Positions 8,065 through 16,360 of a stretch of DNA of 64,000 nt are shown piece after piece. The position numbers and the translations under genes were made by a program. Source of the stretch: Paenarthrobacter sp. (GTDB lineage Bacteria; Actinomycetota; Actinomycetes; Actinomycetales; Micrococcaceae); NCBI GenBank assembly GCA_031179305.1, contig JAPSHX010000011.1, forward strand, positions 1 through 64,000, in the 5' to 3' direction. A model generated the notes under the pieces. That model saw nothing but the letters and a program-made list of their open reading frames with translations, searched no databases and was not told where the DNA came from. Positions within the stretch are counted from its first letter, which is position 1. Every line of letters begins with the position of its first letter.

Positions 8065-9534
8065 ATGTCCAGTTCCAGCACCGAAGGCGCGCCCCCTGTT
8101 TCACGGAAGGTGATCGGCCTGGCCGTCGCCGGTGCAGTGGGCGGGTTCCTCTTCGGTTTCGATTCGTCCGTGGTCAACGGTGCCGTGGATGCGATGGCGG
8201 ACGAGTTCGTCATGAGCGAGGCACTAACAGGCTTCGCGGTGGCCGTTGCCCTGTTGGGCTGTGCCGCCGGCGCCTACTTCGCCGGCAAGATTGCTGACCG
8301 GTACGGCCGCATCCCCGCCATGAAGATCGGCGCACTGCTCTTCCTGGTGAGCGCGGTGGGAACCGGGCTTGCGTTCGGCGTCTGGGACCTCATTCTCTGG
8401 CGGCTGGTGGGCGGCCTGGGTATCGGGCTTGCCTCGGTTATTGCCCCGGCTTACATCTCAGAAATTTCCCCACGGCATGTACGCGGGCGATTGGCATCGC
8501 TTCAGCAGCTCGCCATCACCACCGGCATCTTCGCAGCCCTGCTCTCCGATGCGGTGCTGGCCAATTCGGCCGGTGGTGCGGACGGGACGTTGTGGCTGGG
8601 AATTGAAGCCTGGCGCTGGATGTTCATCGCTTGTGCCTTGCCCGCCGCGGTGTACGGCTGGATCGCTTTCCGCCTGCCGGAGTCCCCACATTTCCTTGTG
8701 CTCAACGGCAAAGAAGACCAAGCCCGCACCATCTTCAACAAGCTCATCCCGGGCGATGACATCGAACGCCACATCCGCGAGATTCAGGAATCCATCCAGC
8801 AGGAAAAGCTCTCCACCAAGAAGGGCTCGCTCCGGGGTAACAGGTTCGGCCTGCTACCAGTGGTCTGGATCGGCATCATCCTGTCCGTGCTGCAGCAGTT
8901 CGTTGGCATCAACGTGATCTTCTACTACTCCACCACGCTGTGGAAGGCCGTCGGGTTCCAGGAAAAGGACTCCCTGACGATCTCCGTCGCCACATCCGTC
9001 ACGAACATCCTGGTGACTTTGGTGGCCATCGCTTTGGTGGATAGGATCGGACGTCGCCCCATTCTTCTGACCGGCTCCATCGGCATGGCCGCGTCCCTCG
9101 GCGTTATGGCGTTAGCCTTCTCCTCCGCTGTTGGTACCGGCTCCGAGATCAGCCTTCCGGGCGCTTGGGGTCCGGTGGCCCTCGTGGCTGCCAACGTCTT
9201 TGTCATCAGCTTTGGTGCCTCATGGGGCCCGCTCGTATGGGTGCTGCTGGGCGAGATCTTCCCGTCGCGCATCCGTGCCCGGGCCCTCGGCCTGGCAGCC
9301 GCCGCGCAGTGGATCGCGAACTTTGCCATCACGCTCAGCTTCCCCATCATGGCGGCAGGTTCTTTGCCTTTGACGTACGCCATGTACGCAGCCTTCGCTG
9401 CGGCGTCGTTCTTCTTTGTCATGTTCAAGGTTCCCGAGACGAACGGCATGTCCCTGGAGCAGGCTGAAACGCTGTTCGTTCCCAAGGGCGCACCAGTAGC
9501 ACCGCTGCCTGTGACTTCCGACGAAGCGAGGTAG
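8065..9534 (+). CDS. MFS sugar porter (sugar:H+ symporter family)
   Basis: Cytoplasmic-membrane symporter, 489 aa, with 12 predicted helices. It carries the sugar-porter signatures in order: GGFLFGFDSSVVNGA in TM1, DRYGR after TM2, PESPHFL before the central loop, QQFVGINVIFYYSTTLW in TM7, DRIGRRP, and VPETNGMSLEQAE at the C-terminus. Length and motifs fit the XylE/GLUT/inositol-transporter family; the substrate cannot be told from sequence. It is monocistronic, with AAGGGAG as ribosome-binding site, and ends at a bidirectional terminator shared with the convergent MFS exporter gene. Confidence 0.93.
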   Translation: MSSSSTEGAPPVSRKVIGLAVAGAVGGFLFGFDSSVVNGAVDAMADEFVMSEALTGFAVAVALLGCAAGAYFAGKIADRYGRIPAMKIGALLFLVSAVGTGLAFGVWDLILWRLVGGLGIGLASVIAPAYISEISPRHVRGRLASLQQLAITTGIFAALLSDAVLANSAGGADGTLWLGIEAWRWMFIACALPAAVYGWIAFRLPESPHFLVLNGKEDQARTIFNKLIPGDDIERHIREIQESIQQEKLSTKKGSLRGNRFGLLPVVWIGIILSVLQQFVGINVIFYYSTTLWKAVGFQEKDSLTISVATSVTNILVTLVAIALVDRIGRRPILLTGSIGMAASLGVMALAFSSAVGTGSEISLPGAWGPVALVAANVFVISFGASWGPLVWVLLGEIFPSRIRARALGLAAAAQWIANFAITLSFPIMAAGSLPLTYAMYAAFAAASFFFVMFKVPETNGMSLEQAETLFVPKGAPVAPLPVTSDEAR

Positions 9535-9540
9535 CTCAAG

Positions 9541-9584
9541 AAAAGCCCGGCGGACTGGAACTGGTCCAAATTCGCCGGGCTTTT
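9541..9584. terminator. Bidirectional intrinsic terminator
   Basis: Twelve-base perfect arms AAAAGCCCGGCG (9541-9552) and CGCCGGGCTTTT (9573-9584), with a 20-base loop and a T-run after the right arm (A-run before the left arm). It separates the convergent MFS genes ending at 9534 and 9603. Confidence 0.9.
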
Positions 9585-9602
9585 TTGTGGTTCGTCGGAG
9601 GG

Positions 9603-10841
9603 TTACACCAAGTGTGGTTCTTGGGATTTTAGGTAACCTCGTCCTCCGAAAGCGACCAAGATAGCGATAACCATGGCAACGGCACCAGCGAAAAATGGGA
9701 CCTGCGGGCCAAAGTGCTCACCTAGCTGGGCTGCTGCGAACGGTGCAAGCGCGCCTCCCATCCAGCGCACAAAGTTGTAGCCGGCGGATGCAACGGGGCG
9801 CGGTGAATCAGAGACACCCATGGCCAGTTCCGTGTAAACCGTGTTGTTGATGCCCAGAAGGGCACCTGCCGCAATGACAAGCACGACGACGGCTGTCACC
9901 GAGTGCCCAGCGGCCAGCCCCAAGCCAATCAGGTCGAGCATCAGCGCCGCTAATGTTCCGGTCAGGACTTTGACGGCCCCGAACCGCTTCTGCAGCACGG
10001 GAGCCACGAACACAGAGAATACGGCAACAGCTATACCCCAGCCGAAGAACACTCCCCCGATGCCGTAGGCGTCCATGCCCAGGATGAAGGGGGTAAAGGC
10101 GAGAATGGTGAAGAAGCCGTAGTTGTAGAACAGTGCGCTGGCTGCTGTAGTGCGAAGGCCCTTATGCCCGAGAGCCAGCAGCGGATCCCTGAGGCTGGAC
10201 TTCTTAGCGGGAGCCGGCGTTTTGGGCAACAATGCGAGCAGCGCGATGAAGGCCGCGGCCATGAGCACTGCGGTGCCGAAGAACGGCGCCCGCCACTGCC
10301 AGCCACCCAAAAGGGCCCCCAGCAAGGGGCCGAGCGAGATGCCCAAACCAAGGGCTGCTTCATAAAGGATGATGGCCGTCCCGGTACCGCCACTGGCCAC
10401 GCCCACGATCACTGCCAAGGCGGTAGCAACGAACAAAGCGTTACCAAGACCCCAGCCCGCCCGGAACCCCACCAGTTGTTCAACGCTGCCGGAAAGGCCG
10501 GACAAAGACGCAAACGCCACGATGATCGCCAACCCGATCAGCAGGGTCTTCTTCCCACCGATCCTTGAGGACACGAATCCACTGATCAACATGGCGATCG
10601 CCGTCACCAGGAAGTAGCTAGTGAACAGCAGCGAGACTTCACTGGTGGATGCCTCAAGGTTCTTGGCTATAGCCGGAAGAATCGGATCGACGAGCCCGAT
10701 GCCCATAAAGGCGAAAACGGCCGCAAGCGCGGTGGCCCACACCGCCTTGGGCTGCTTGAGGAAGGAAGCTCTTTCAGCTTCCAAGACGGTTTCAGTGGTT
10801 GTTTCGGCGCTTGCTGAAGCGTCAGCCAACTGGCGTGACAT
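9603..10841 (-). CDS. MFS exporter (DHA1-like), MarR-linked
   Basis: Twelve-helix major facilitator, 412 aa, with a 35-residue soluble N-terminus before the first helix. GIGLVDPILPAIAKNL in TM1 and FVSSRIGGKKTLLIG after TM2 are drug:H+ antiporter-like motifs. It is transcribed behind a MarR regulator 47 bases upstream, so it is likely to be an efflux pump whose expression is derepressed by its substrate (inference). Substrate unknown. Length and topology are ordinary for the family. Confidence 0.87.
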   Translation of the reverse strand: MSRQLADASASAETTTETVLEAERASFLKQPKAVWATALAAVFAFMGIGLVDPILPAIAKNLEASTSEVSLLFTSYFLVTAIAMLISGFVSSRIGGKKTLLIGLAIIVAFASLSGLSGSVEQLVGFRAGWGLGNALFVATALAVIVGVASGGTGTAIILYEAALGLGISLGPLLGALLGGWQWRAPFFGTAVLMAAAFIALLALLPKTPAPAKKSSLRDPLLALGHKGLRTTAASALFYNYGFFTILAFTPFILGMDAYGIGGVFFGWGIAVAVFSVFVAPVLQKRFGAVKVLTGTLAALMLDLIGLGLAAGHSVTAVVVLVIAAGALLGINNTVYTELAMGVSDSPRPVASAGYNFVRWMGGALAPFAAAQLGEHFGPQVPFFAGAVAMVIAILVAFGGRGYLKSQEPHLV

Positions 10842-10888
10842 TCAATTGCTCCTGTAGGTGCTGGTTTGGTTAGTCGGTGCTGGTTTTC

Positions 10889-11329
10889 TTAGTTCTGGAA
10901 CGAGTTGTTGAGCTTGGCGATCACGGGCAAAGCTGCGGCGAGCTGTTCAATCTCGTCGTTGCTGAGGTCCTGAAGCAACTCGGCCACCATCGCGTTGCGT
11001 CGCTGATTGGCGGAGTCGAGGGCAGACGTCCCGGCTTCGGTGATGACCACCTGTACGGCTCGTGAATCGTCGGGATCCTGCTGGCGGGTGACCAAGCCTG
11101 AACGCTCAAGCTTGATGATTTGCTCCGTAGCGCTGGGGACTTTGATGCCGAGGTTCTTGGCGATATCGCCCACGCGTAGACCGCCGTCGGAAATCATGGA
11201 CAGCAGGCTTAATTGCGCGGCGGTAAGGTCACCTTCAGGATCAAGTCGCCGGAACATGTACACGCCGAGTCGTAGTGACTCACGAAATTCCTGTGCGATG
11301 TCAAGTAAGCGGGGATCATGGGAGCTCAT
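10889..11329 (-). CDS. MarR-family regulator
   Basis: Dimeric winged-helix repressor, 146 aa: helices, then the wHTH (AAQLSLLSMISDGGLRVGDI ... LGIKVPSATEQIIKLERSG) and the wing (VTRQQDPDDSRAVQVVITEAG), with a C-terminal dimer helix. It precedes and is probably cotranscribed with the MFS exporter. Two identical-arm 13-bp palindromes lie immediately upstream of its ATG, indicating autoregulation. A TTGACT hexamer at 11362-11367 (minus strand) with TATTAG at 11341-11346 would start transcription a few bases before the ATG, and no SD is visible, so the transcript may be leaderless. Confidence 0.92.
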   Translation of the reverse strand: MSSHDPRLLDIAQEFRESLRLGVYMFRRLDPEGDLTAAQLSLLSMISDGGLRVGDIAKNLGIKVPSATEQIIKLERSGLVTRQQDPDDSRAVQVVITEAGTSALDSANQRRNAMVAELLQDLSNDEIEQLAAALPVIAKLNNSFQN

Positions 11330-11331
11330 AT

Positions 11332-11360
11332 TTAGGAAGCCTAATAATTAGGGTGCCTAA
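11332..11360. promoter_or_regulatory. Tandem MarR operators TTAGG-N3-CCTAA (two copies)
   Basis: Copy 1 (11332-11344) is TTAGG-AAG-CCTAA and copy 2 (11348-11360) is TTAGG-GTG-CCTAA; arms are perfect and centres are 16 bases apart. They cover the space between the candidate -35 box and the marR start codon. The stop of the HNH gene (11357-11359) lies inside copy 2. Confidence 0.75.
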
Positions 11361-12766
11361 TAGTCAAGCCCTGGCGGACGAAGGGGTCTCCGCACGTGCC
11401 CAGGCAAGGGTGGTGCGGACGATCGGTAGCTATGCCCTGTTGGTGTGCTGACTTCCAGCGTGTGGACATCTTCGGCCAACTGCTTTGCCGTCCAGCCCGG
11501 GTTTTCCTTGGTGTGGTTGCATGCTTCGCAGAGCCCTGCGCTGTTGCTCACGGTTGTGGTTCCACCTGAATGCCACGGGACAACGTGATCGAGATGCCTG
11601 ATGGGCGCGTCGCAATAGGGCGTGCGGCAGGTATCGTCCCGGACTTCGATAAAACGCCTCAACCTCGGTGGGAAGAGCCGCGCCTTGGAGTCCATAGTGA
11701 TGAGTTCGCCCGTGGACGGCGCTGTATAGAGCCGGCGAAGCCACACGGTGAACTCCTCGTCCTGCTTTGGCGCCGGACCACCGCCCGTCGCGGACTCCCG
11801 TCCTCCTCCGGATGGGGCAGCCCCTCCAGCGCCAACAAGGGCTCTTGCCCACGCCGCCGGGACTATCCCGTAGCCCTTGAGTCGCGCCGGCTCGCTGTCC
11901 CCCTGCAGCAGCGTGCGGTCCGTCATGATGACCTCGAGGCCTACACCGCTAATCCCGCCGCGCCTCCCGGTGATGCGTTCGACGAGGGTATCTGCCATAA
12001 CTTGTCCGCGAATCCGGGAGTCCCCACCAGAACGTGCCGAGTCTGCCTTGCGGGAAAGCGCGGCATAGACGGCAACCCCGTGAGCTACAGGAAGCAATGC
12101 AGTCAGGTATGTCATAGTGTCCGGCGCAGGGCGCAGGGTCACTGTTCGCTCCGTGGCAGCATGACTGGCACGCTGGGCAACGGAACGGGGATCGCGCCGG
12201 TAGGTGGCGGCTTTCGCGGCGTCGATGACTGCCTTGTCGCCGGCGCCCTCGAAGGTACCCGTGTCAGGTGCGAGTTCCTGGTCCACTGCCCACCGATCTT
12301 CCGAGGAGAGGCACGCTGTCTCTCTCACGAGCAACGAGGCGCGCCATTCGTTGAGCTGGCCCGATTCCAAAGCGGCCATAGTGCGAGGCATCTCAGTTAC
12401 CAACGCCTTCGCCAGCCCAAGGAGACGGGATCCGCGGTTCGGTGATTCACGCCGGGCCAGTGCAAGCTGAGCGGCGACACCTTGCCCTTGCTCAGAATCG
12501 GGAACACCGGCAACTGCCTGCTCCTGCCGTTGCGCAAGATCCAAAGCCACCGCGGCACGGGCCTGGAGGCCGACAGCGGCCGACTTCAAGTTTTCGAGCC
12601 CACGGATTTGGTCGATCAGCTCACCGCTGCCGATACCGAGAGGGATGGCAGCAAGAAGTGTGCTGAGTTGAGAAACGCAAGGTACGGAGCCACCATCAGA
12701 CCCAGCCCTCTCCCCGAGGGCAACTGCGGACGGATCAATCGCTGACTGCTCCCAAATCTTCTCCAT
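11357..12766 (-). CDS. HNH endonuclease-domain protein with DUF222 (13E12-type)
   Basis: About 469 aa: an N-terminal DUF222 helical region (SGELIDQIRGLENLKSAAVG, LLVRETACLSSEDRWAVDQE), a low-complexity Gly/Pro linker, and a C-terminal HNH motif with HLDHVVPWHSGG and CEACNHTKE. Such proteins occur in many copies in actinobacteria and are thought to be nucleases; their role is unsettled. I use the ATG at 12766 (GGAAGAG upstream) instead of an in-frame GTG 30 bases before it. Its 3' end runs into the MarR operator region, so it is either insulated from or reads into marR. No repeats or target duplications mark it as mobile here. Confidence 0.88.
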   Translation of the reverse strand: MEKIWEQSAIDPSAVALGERAGSDGGSVPCVSQLSTLLAAIPLGIGSGELIDQIRGLENLKSAAVGLQARAAVALDLAQRQEQAVAGVPDSEQGQGVAAQLALARRESPNRGSRLLGLAKALVTEMPRTMAALESGQLNEWRASLLVRETACLSSEDRWAVDQELAPDTGTFEGAGDKAVIDAAKAATYRRDPRSVAQRASHAATERTVTLRPAPDTMTYLTALLPVAHGVAVYAALSRKADSARSGGDSRIRGQVMADTLVERITGRRGGISGVGLEVIMTDRTLLQGDSEPARLKGYGIVPAAWARALVGAGGAAPSGGGRESATGGGPAPKQDEEFTVWLRRLYTAPSTGELITMDSKARLFPPRLRRFIEVRDDTCRTPYCDAPIRHLDHVVPWHSGGTTTVSNSAGLCEACNHTKENPGWTAKQLAEDVHTLEVSTPTGHSYRSSAPPLPGHVRRPLRPPGLDY

Positions 12767-12844
12767 GGCCCAACTCTTCCAGCAGCCCAGAGGCACAGTA
12801 AGGCGGGAACCTTCCTATGTGGAAAACGGCGAGAAGTCATCGTC

Positions 12845-13379
12845 CTACAGCGTGAGCTTCATGCCCTCGTGGCTCGCGACAAAGCCCAGCCGCTCATAGA
12901 AACGATGAGCCGAAACGCGGGACTTGTCCGTGGTGAGCTGCACCAGCGAGCAGCCACGCTCCCGGGCCTGGTCAATAGCCCATCGGATCATGAGCGCACC
13001 CACACCCCTGCCCCCGCGACACCTCAGAAACCCTAACCGCCTCGATCTGCGCCCGCCAGGACCCCTTGCGCGAGAGGCCCGGGATGTAGCTGAGCTGGAA
13101 GGTAGCCACAACATCGCCGTCGAGTTCGCCCACCACCAGAAGGTGTGAAGGGTCGGCGTCGATCGCGTCAAAAGCCCGCTCGTAGGGCGATAAATCGTCG
13201 GCACTTTCGCGGGTGGCGCCCAGCTGGTCGTCGGCGAGCAACGCGAGGATCTGCGGCAGGTCACCCTTCCGGGCGCGCCTAAGGGTGAAGTTCCCGCGCT
13301 CGACGGCGGCGGTGAACAAAGCGGGCACGGCACCGGATTGAGTACTCACCACCCCAGCTTGCCATCCGATAGAACACAT
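12845..13379 (-). pseudogene. GNAT N-acetyltransferase, split by a frameshift
   Basis: Two overlapping frames together spell one GNAT protein. The upstream frame gives the N-terminal half (FTLRRARKGDLPQILALLAD ... IEAVRVSEVSRG). The downstream frame gives GVGALMIRWAIDQARERGCS and SAHRFYERLGFVASHEGMKL. They would join as SRGRGVGALM, the acetyl-CoA binding motif, if one base were removed from the run of five C at 13011-13015. So the gene is broken by +1 in a homopolymer exactly at the cofactor-binding loop. Either it is a recent pseudogene or there is a sequencing error. The start could be the ATG at 13379 or the GTG at 13349. Confidence 0.8.
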
Positions 13380-13387
13380 CTAGAACT

Positions 13388-13444
13388 CAGTATTGCTAAG
13401 TACCGGTACCTAGTTTTACTATGTAGTGGTAGCTAGTAATACTG
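13388..13444. promoter_or_regulatory. Nested palindromes in the padR promoter
   Basis: An 18-base near-perfect palindrome CTAAGTACC/GGTACCTAG (13396-13413) lies within wider arms CAGTATTGCTA (13388-13398) and TAGTAATACTG (13434-13444; 10 of 11 pair). They occupy the A/T-rich region just before the padR gene and are likely its operators. Confidence 0.55.
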
Positions 13445-13464
13445 AGTAGCGAGGGAGGTGTCCG

Positions 13465-13794
13465 ATGGGCAAACAAATGACGGAGATGCTCAAAGGCACA
13501 TTGGAGGGCATTGTTCTGGCCCTCCTGACCGGAAAGGCAGCGTACGGGTACGAGATCACCACGCTGCTCCGGGAGCAAGGATTCACCGAGATCGCTGAAG
13601 GCACCGTGTACGCACTGCTGGTCAGGATCGAGCAAAAGGGGCTGGTGGATGTTGAAAAGCGTCCGTCCGAAAAGGGGCCGCCCCGCAAGGTGTACACGCT
13701 CAATGCGCAAGGCAAAAAGGAACTGAACGAATTCTGGAACACCTGGAGTTTCTTGTCCGGACGGATTGAAGAGCTCCGCAAGGAAGGAAATTAG
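13465..13794 (+). CDS. PadR-family regulator
   Basis: Short winged-helix repressor, 109 aa, of the PadR-s2 type. LKGTLEGIVLALLTGKAAYG is the first helix region, EIAEGTVYALLVRIEQKG the recognition helix, and GPPRKVYTLNAQGKKEL the wing. GGGAGGTG precedes the ATG. It heads a four-gene operon with a DUF1048 protein and a DrrAB-like ABC exporter, with stop-to-start spacing of one base to the next gene. Such PadR proteins usually repress their exporter and release on binding an exported compound. Confidence 0.93.
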   Translation: MGKQMTEMLKGTLEGIVLALLTGKAAYGYEITTLLREQGFTEIAEGTVYALLVRIEQKGLVDVEKRPSEKGPPRKVYTLNAQGKKELNEFWNTWSFLSGRIEELRKEGN

Positions 13795-13795
13795 C

Positions 13796-14158
13796 ATGGC
13801 AGCGAAATGGATCGAACTCGTCACCGGATCACTTGAGCAGAAGAAGCAGTACAAGCAAGCCAAGGCCAGGATTAATGCCCTGCCTGAGCCCTACCTGACA
13901 GTGGCCACGGCCTTCAACCGGTATCTGATGTACTACGGCGGCGTCACTGAGGGCGACACCATGGTGCAGATGTTCACCGACCTGGCCGACCTATGGGAAC
14001 GGGCCGCAATTGACGGTACGCCTGTGGGCGAAATCGTCGGCGAAGACCCCATCGAATTCGCCGAAAGCTTCGCCCAGGCCTACGGCGGTAAGCGATGGAT
14101 CGACAAGGAACGCGAGCGCCTTACCAAGGCAATCGACAAAGCGAAGGAGGCGGGATAA
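13796..14158 (+). CDS. DUF1048 family protein
   Basis: Small soluble helical protein, 120 aa, of the DUF1048 family that regularly follows PadR genes. The central segment FNRYLMYYGGVTEGD and the C-terminal amphipathic stretch KRWIDKERERLTKAIDKAKE are visible; there is no signal peptide or TM segment. The ATG at 13796 is one base after the padR stop, and its own stop overlaps the ATPase start (TAATG). No biochemical role is established. Its fixed place between repressor and exporter suggests a co-regulator or adaptor (inference). Confidence 0.88.
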   Translation: MAAKWIELVTGSLEQKKQYKQAKARINALPEPYLTVATAFNRYLMYYGGVTEGDTMVQMFTDLADLWERAAIDGTPVGEIVGEDPIEFAESFAQAYGGKRWIDKERERLTKAIDKAKEAG

Positions 14159-14961
14159 TGGCTACTTCGGCAATCCGCGTAAAGGGCATCGAGAAGTCTT
14201 ACAAGGATCTTCACGTGCTCCGGGGAGTGGATTTTGAAGTAGAGCCCGGCACCGTCTTTGCCCTACTTGGCTCCAATGGTTCGGGCAAGACCACTATGGT
14301 GAAACTCCTGTCGACGCTGCTGAAAGCGGACGCCGGCTCGGCCGCCGTCGAAGGCTTTGATGTTGCAACAGAGTCACTCCAAGTGAGGCAGTCCATCAGC
14401 CTTACCGGACAGTTCGCCGCAGTGGATGAAGTCCTGACTGGCAAGGAGAACCTGGTCCTGGTGGCGAAGCTGCGTCACCTGAAGAACCCGGGCGGAATCG
14501 CAGACGAGCTGCTGGCGCAGTTCGGCCTCACCGAAGCAGGCTCCCGCAAGGTGGCCATGTACTCCGGAGGTATGCGTCGGCGCCTGGACATTGCCATGAG
14601 CCTGATCGGCGACCCGAAGGTGATCTTTCTGGACGAACCAACTACCGGCCTCGACCCGGAGGCCCGGCTGGAGGTATGGCAGATCGTCAAGAACCTCGCC
14701 AAGAAAGGAACCACGGTCCTGCTCACCACGCAGTACCTCGACGAAGCCGAGCAACTCGCGGACCGGATTGCCATCTTGCATGAGGGTCGCATCATCGCCA
14801 ATGGCACCCTCGCCGAGCTCAAGCAGCTGCTGCCGCCGGCCAAGGTGGAATACGTGGAGAAGCAGCCGAGCCTGGAGGACATCTTCCTGGCCCTCGTGGG
14901 CACCGGCACCAATAACGGCGCCGAAGCGGCTAACAACGAGTCAGTAAAGGACAGGTCATGA
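14158..14961 (+). CDS. ABC exporter ATPase, DrrA-like
   Basis: Nucleotide-binding subunit of an ABC-2 exporter, 267 aa. Walker A GSNGSGKTT (about residues 39-47), signature YSGGMRRRLDIA, Walker B VIFLDEP with the D-loop TTGLDP, and the DrrA-type C-terminal extension (PSLEDIFLALVG). The start ATG shares a base with the DUF1048 stop, and its stop overlaps the permease start (ATGA). This family exports anthracyclines and other amphipathic drugs; the substrate here is unknown. Confidence 0.93.
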   Translation: MATSAIRVKGIEKSYKDLHVLRGVDFEVEPGTVFALLGSNGSGKTTMVKLLSTLLKADAGSAAVEGFDVATESLQVRQSISLTGQFAAVDEVLTGKENLVLVAKLRHLKNPGGIADELLAQFGLTEAGSRKVAMYSGGMRRRLDIAMSLIGDPKVIFLDEPTTGLDPEARLEVWQIVKNLAKKGTTVLLTTQYLDEAEQLADRIAILHEGRIIANGTLAELKQLLPPAKVEYVEKQPSLEDIFLALVGTGTNNGAEAANNESVKDRS

Positions 14962-15719
14962 GTACCCATTTCTTTGCAGATACCTCGGTCCTGCTGGGCC
15001 GTTCCATGCGGCACATCTTCCGGAGCGTGGACACCATCATCACCACTGCGATCACGCCGATCGCCCTGATGCTGCTGTTCGTCTACGTGTTCGGCGGAGC
15101 CATCAGGACCGACACCGAGAACTACGTGAACTACCTGCTCCCGGGCATTATGTTGATTGCGATCGCCTCCGGCATCGCTTACACGGCAGTCCGACTCTTC
15201 ACCGACTTGCAGAGCGGCATCTTCGAGCGGTTCCAGTCCATGCCCATAGCACGCTCATCCGTTCTATGGGCCCACGTGCTGACGTCGCTGGTGGCCAACG
15301 GACTCTCGTTGTTGATCATCGTCCTGGTGGCTCTCCTCATGGGCTTCCGCACTTCGGCCAACGTGCTGGACTGGCTGGCCGTCGCAGGCATCCTGGCGCT
15401 GTTCACCTTGGCGCTCACGTGGATTGCGATCGTCGCGGGCCTCTCAGCCAAATCGGTGGATGGCGCCGGCGGGTTCTCCTACCCGCTGATCTTCCTGCCG
15501 TTCATCAGCTCGGCCTTCGTCCCCACGGAGACCATGCCGGGGCCGGTCCGCTGGTTCGCCGAAAACCAGCCGGTGACGTCAATCGTGAACACCATCCAGG
15601 ACCTGTTCGCGCAACGCCCAGAGGGCGGCGATATTTGGGTGGCCTTGGCTTGGTGCCTGGGGATCCTCGCCGTCTCCTACGCGGTTGCCACAGCGGCCTA
15701 CAAGCGCCAGATCGCCTAG
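14958..15719 (+). CDS. ABC-2 permease, DrrB-like
   Basis: Membrane partner of the preceding ATPase, 253 aa, with about six TM helices and the ABC-2 signature region near SSAFVPTETMPGPVRWFAENQP. IFERFQSMPIARSSVLWAHV is the conserved cytoplasmic coupling segment. It is the last gene of the padR operon; a stem-loop follows at 15824. Confidence 0.92.
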   Translation: MSTHFFADTSVLLGRSMRHIFRSVDTIITTAITPIALMLLFVYVFGGAIRTDTENYVNYLLPGIMLIAIASGIAYTAVRLFTDLQSGIFERFQSMPIARSSVLWAHVLTSLVANGLSLLIIVLVALLMGFRTSANVLDWLAVAGILALFTLALTWIAIVAGLSAKSVDGAGGFSYPLIFLPFISSAFVPTETMPGPVRWFAENQPVTSIVNTIQDLFAQRPEGGDIWVALAWCLGILAVSYAVATAAYKRQIA

Positions 15720-15823
15720 CGATCAGAGCGGGCCAGAGACCCTTCATTGCCATGTTCTCTCTCCAGCAGATGTCCGAGGCTGAAACCGCGGCAGCGCGCT
15801 AACTCTGGAACACGCAGAGACTA

Positions 15824-15857
15824 CGACGACGGCACCCGGGATTGGGTGCCGACGTCG
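15824..15857. terminator. Stem-loop between convergent genes
   Basis: Arms CGACGACGGCACCC (15824-15837) and GGGTGCCGACGTCG (15844-15857) pair over 14 bases with one central mismatch; the loop is GGGATT. It ends the padR-ABC operon and faces the convergent small gene. It is a member of the CGACG/TTGGGTGCC terminator family. Confidence 0.75.
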
Positions 15858-15887
15858 GCGTTAATTCACATCACCCTCTGCCCCATG

Positions 15888-16226
15888 TCACCGCGGCTGT
15901 GACGGATTGGTGGGAACGCCCTGGGACGGCGGGTTGATCGGCGGGCCGGACGTTGCCGGGCTGACTGGTGAACCCGTACTGGTCCGGCTGACCTCGGGAG
16001 TGCTGGGCGACGTGGTCCCGCTGGGCTCAGCGCCGTTCTTGAGCGCATCAAGCCGGTGCTCCAGAATTTGGACGACCGGCAGCCTGTTGCCATGGGCTCG
16101 CTCGTAGCTGAGGAGTTGCTCGATCCCACCCTGGTCCAGACCTGAGATCCTGGACGGCAAGGTTCCACTGGGGATGTGATCGTAATCAGCCAAAGGCAGT
16201 TCATTGTGCTGAGGGGTGTCGTTCAC
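15888..16226 (-). CDS. Conserved actinobacterial small protein, unknown function
   Basis: 112 aa; GTG start at 16226 behind AGGAGG. The first 65 residues hold a conserved-looking motif series (LPLADYDHIPSGTLPSRISG, LLSYERAHGNRLPVV, RLDALKNGAEPSG) that I know as a recurrent actinobacterial domain without assigned function. The remainder is a Pro/Thr/Ser-rich tail. No signal peptide or TM segment. It stands alone, convergent with the ABC exporter operon. A 19-bp inverted repeat lies about 95 bases upstream. Confidence 0.75.
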   Translation of the reverse strand: MNDTPQHNELPLADYDHIPSGTLPSRISGLDQGGIEQLLSYERAHGNRLPVVQILEHRLDALKNGAEPSGTTSPSTPEVSRTSTGSPVSPATSGPPINPPSQGVPTNPSQPR

Positions 16227-16320
16227 TGAAGATACCTCCTGTTTTCCGCTGCCGGGCCACGGTCCGGTCCGGCGATCCACATCAGCGATGCTGCCAAGTT
16301 AGCAGCGTTTTCCCTCGAAA

Positions 16321-16339
16321 GTAAGGTTGCTGACCTTAC
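16321..16339. promoter_or_regulatory. Inverted repeat GTAAGGT-N5-ACCTTAC
   Basis: Perfect 7-base arms with a 5-base spacer between the end of the siderophore ATPase gene and the start of the small conserved gene. It could be an operator for the latter or the terminator stem of the former; there is no T tract. It fits the iron-box consensus poorly. Confidence 0.4.
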
Positions 16340-16360
16340 CGAAGCAGGCGGGCAGGGACG

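Noticed and set aside
9603..10841. MFS gene considered as a chloramphenicol-resistance determinant
   Set aside because: The motifs support only a general drug:H+ antiporter-like family; nothing in the sequence identifies a particular drug.
11570..12445. 291-codon open frame on the plus strand inside the HNH/DUF222 gene
   Set aside because: The minus strand carries the DUF222 and HNH motifs; the plus frame has no start signal or domain.
16321..16339. GTAAGGT-N5-ACCTTAC as a second iron box
   Set aside because: It matches the DtxR/IdeR consensus at only about 9 of 19 positions and lies downstream of the siderophore operon.
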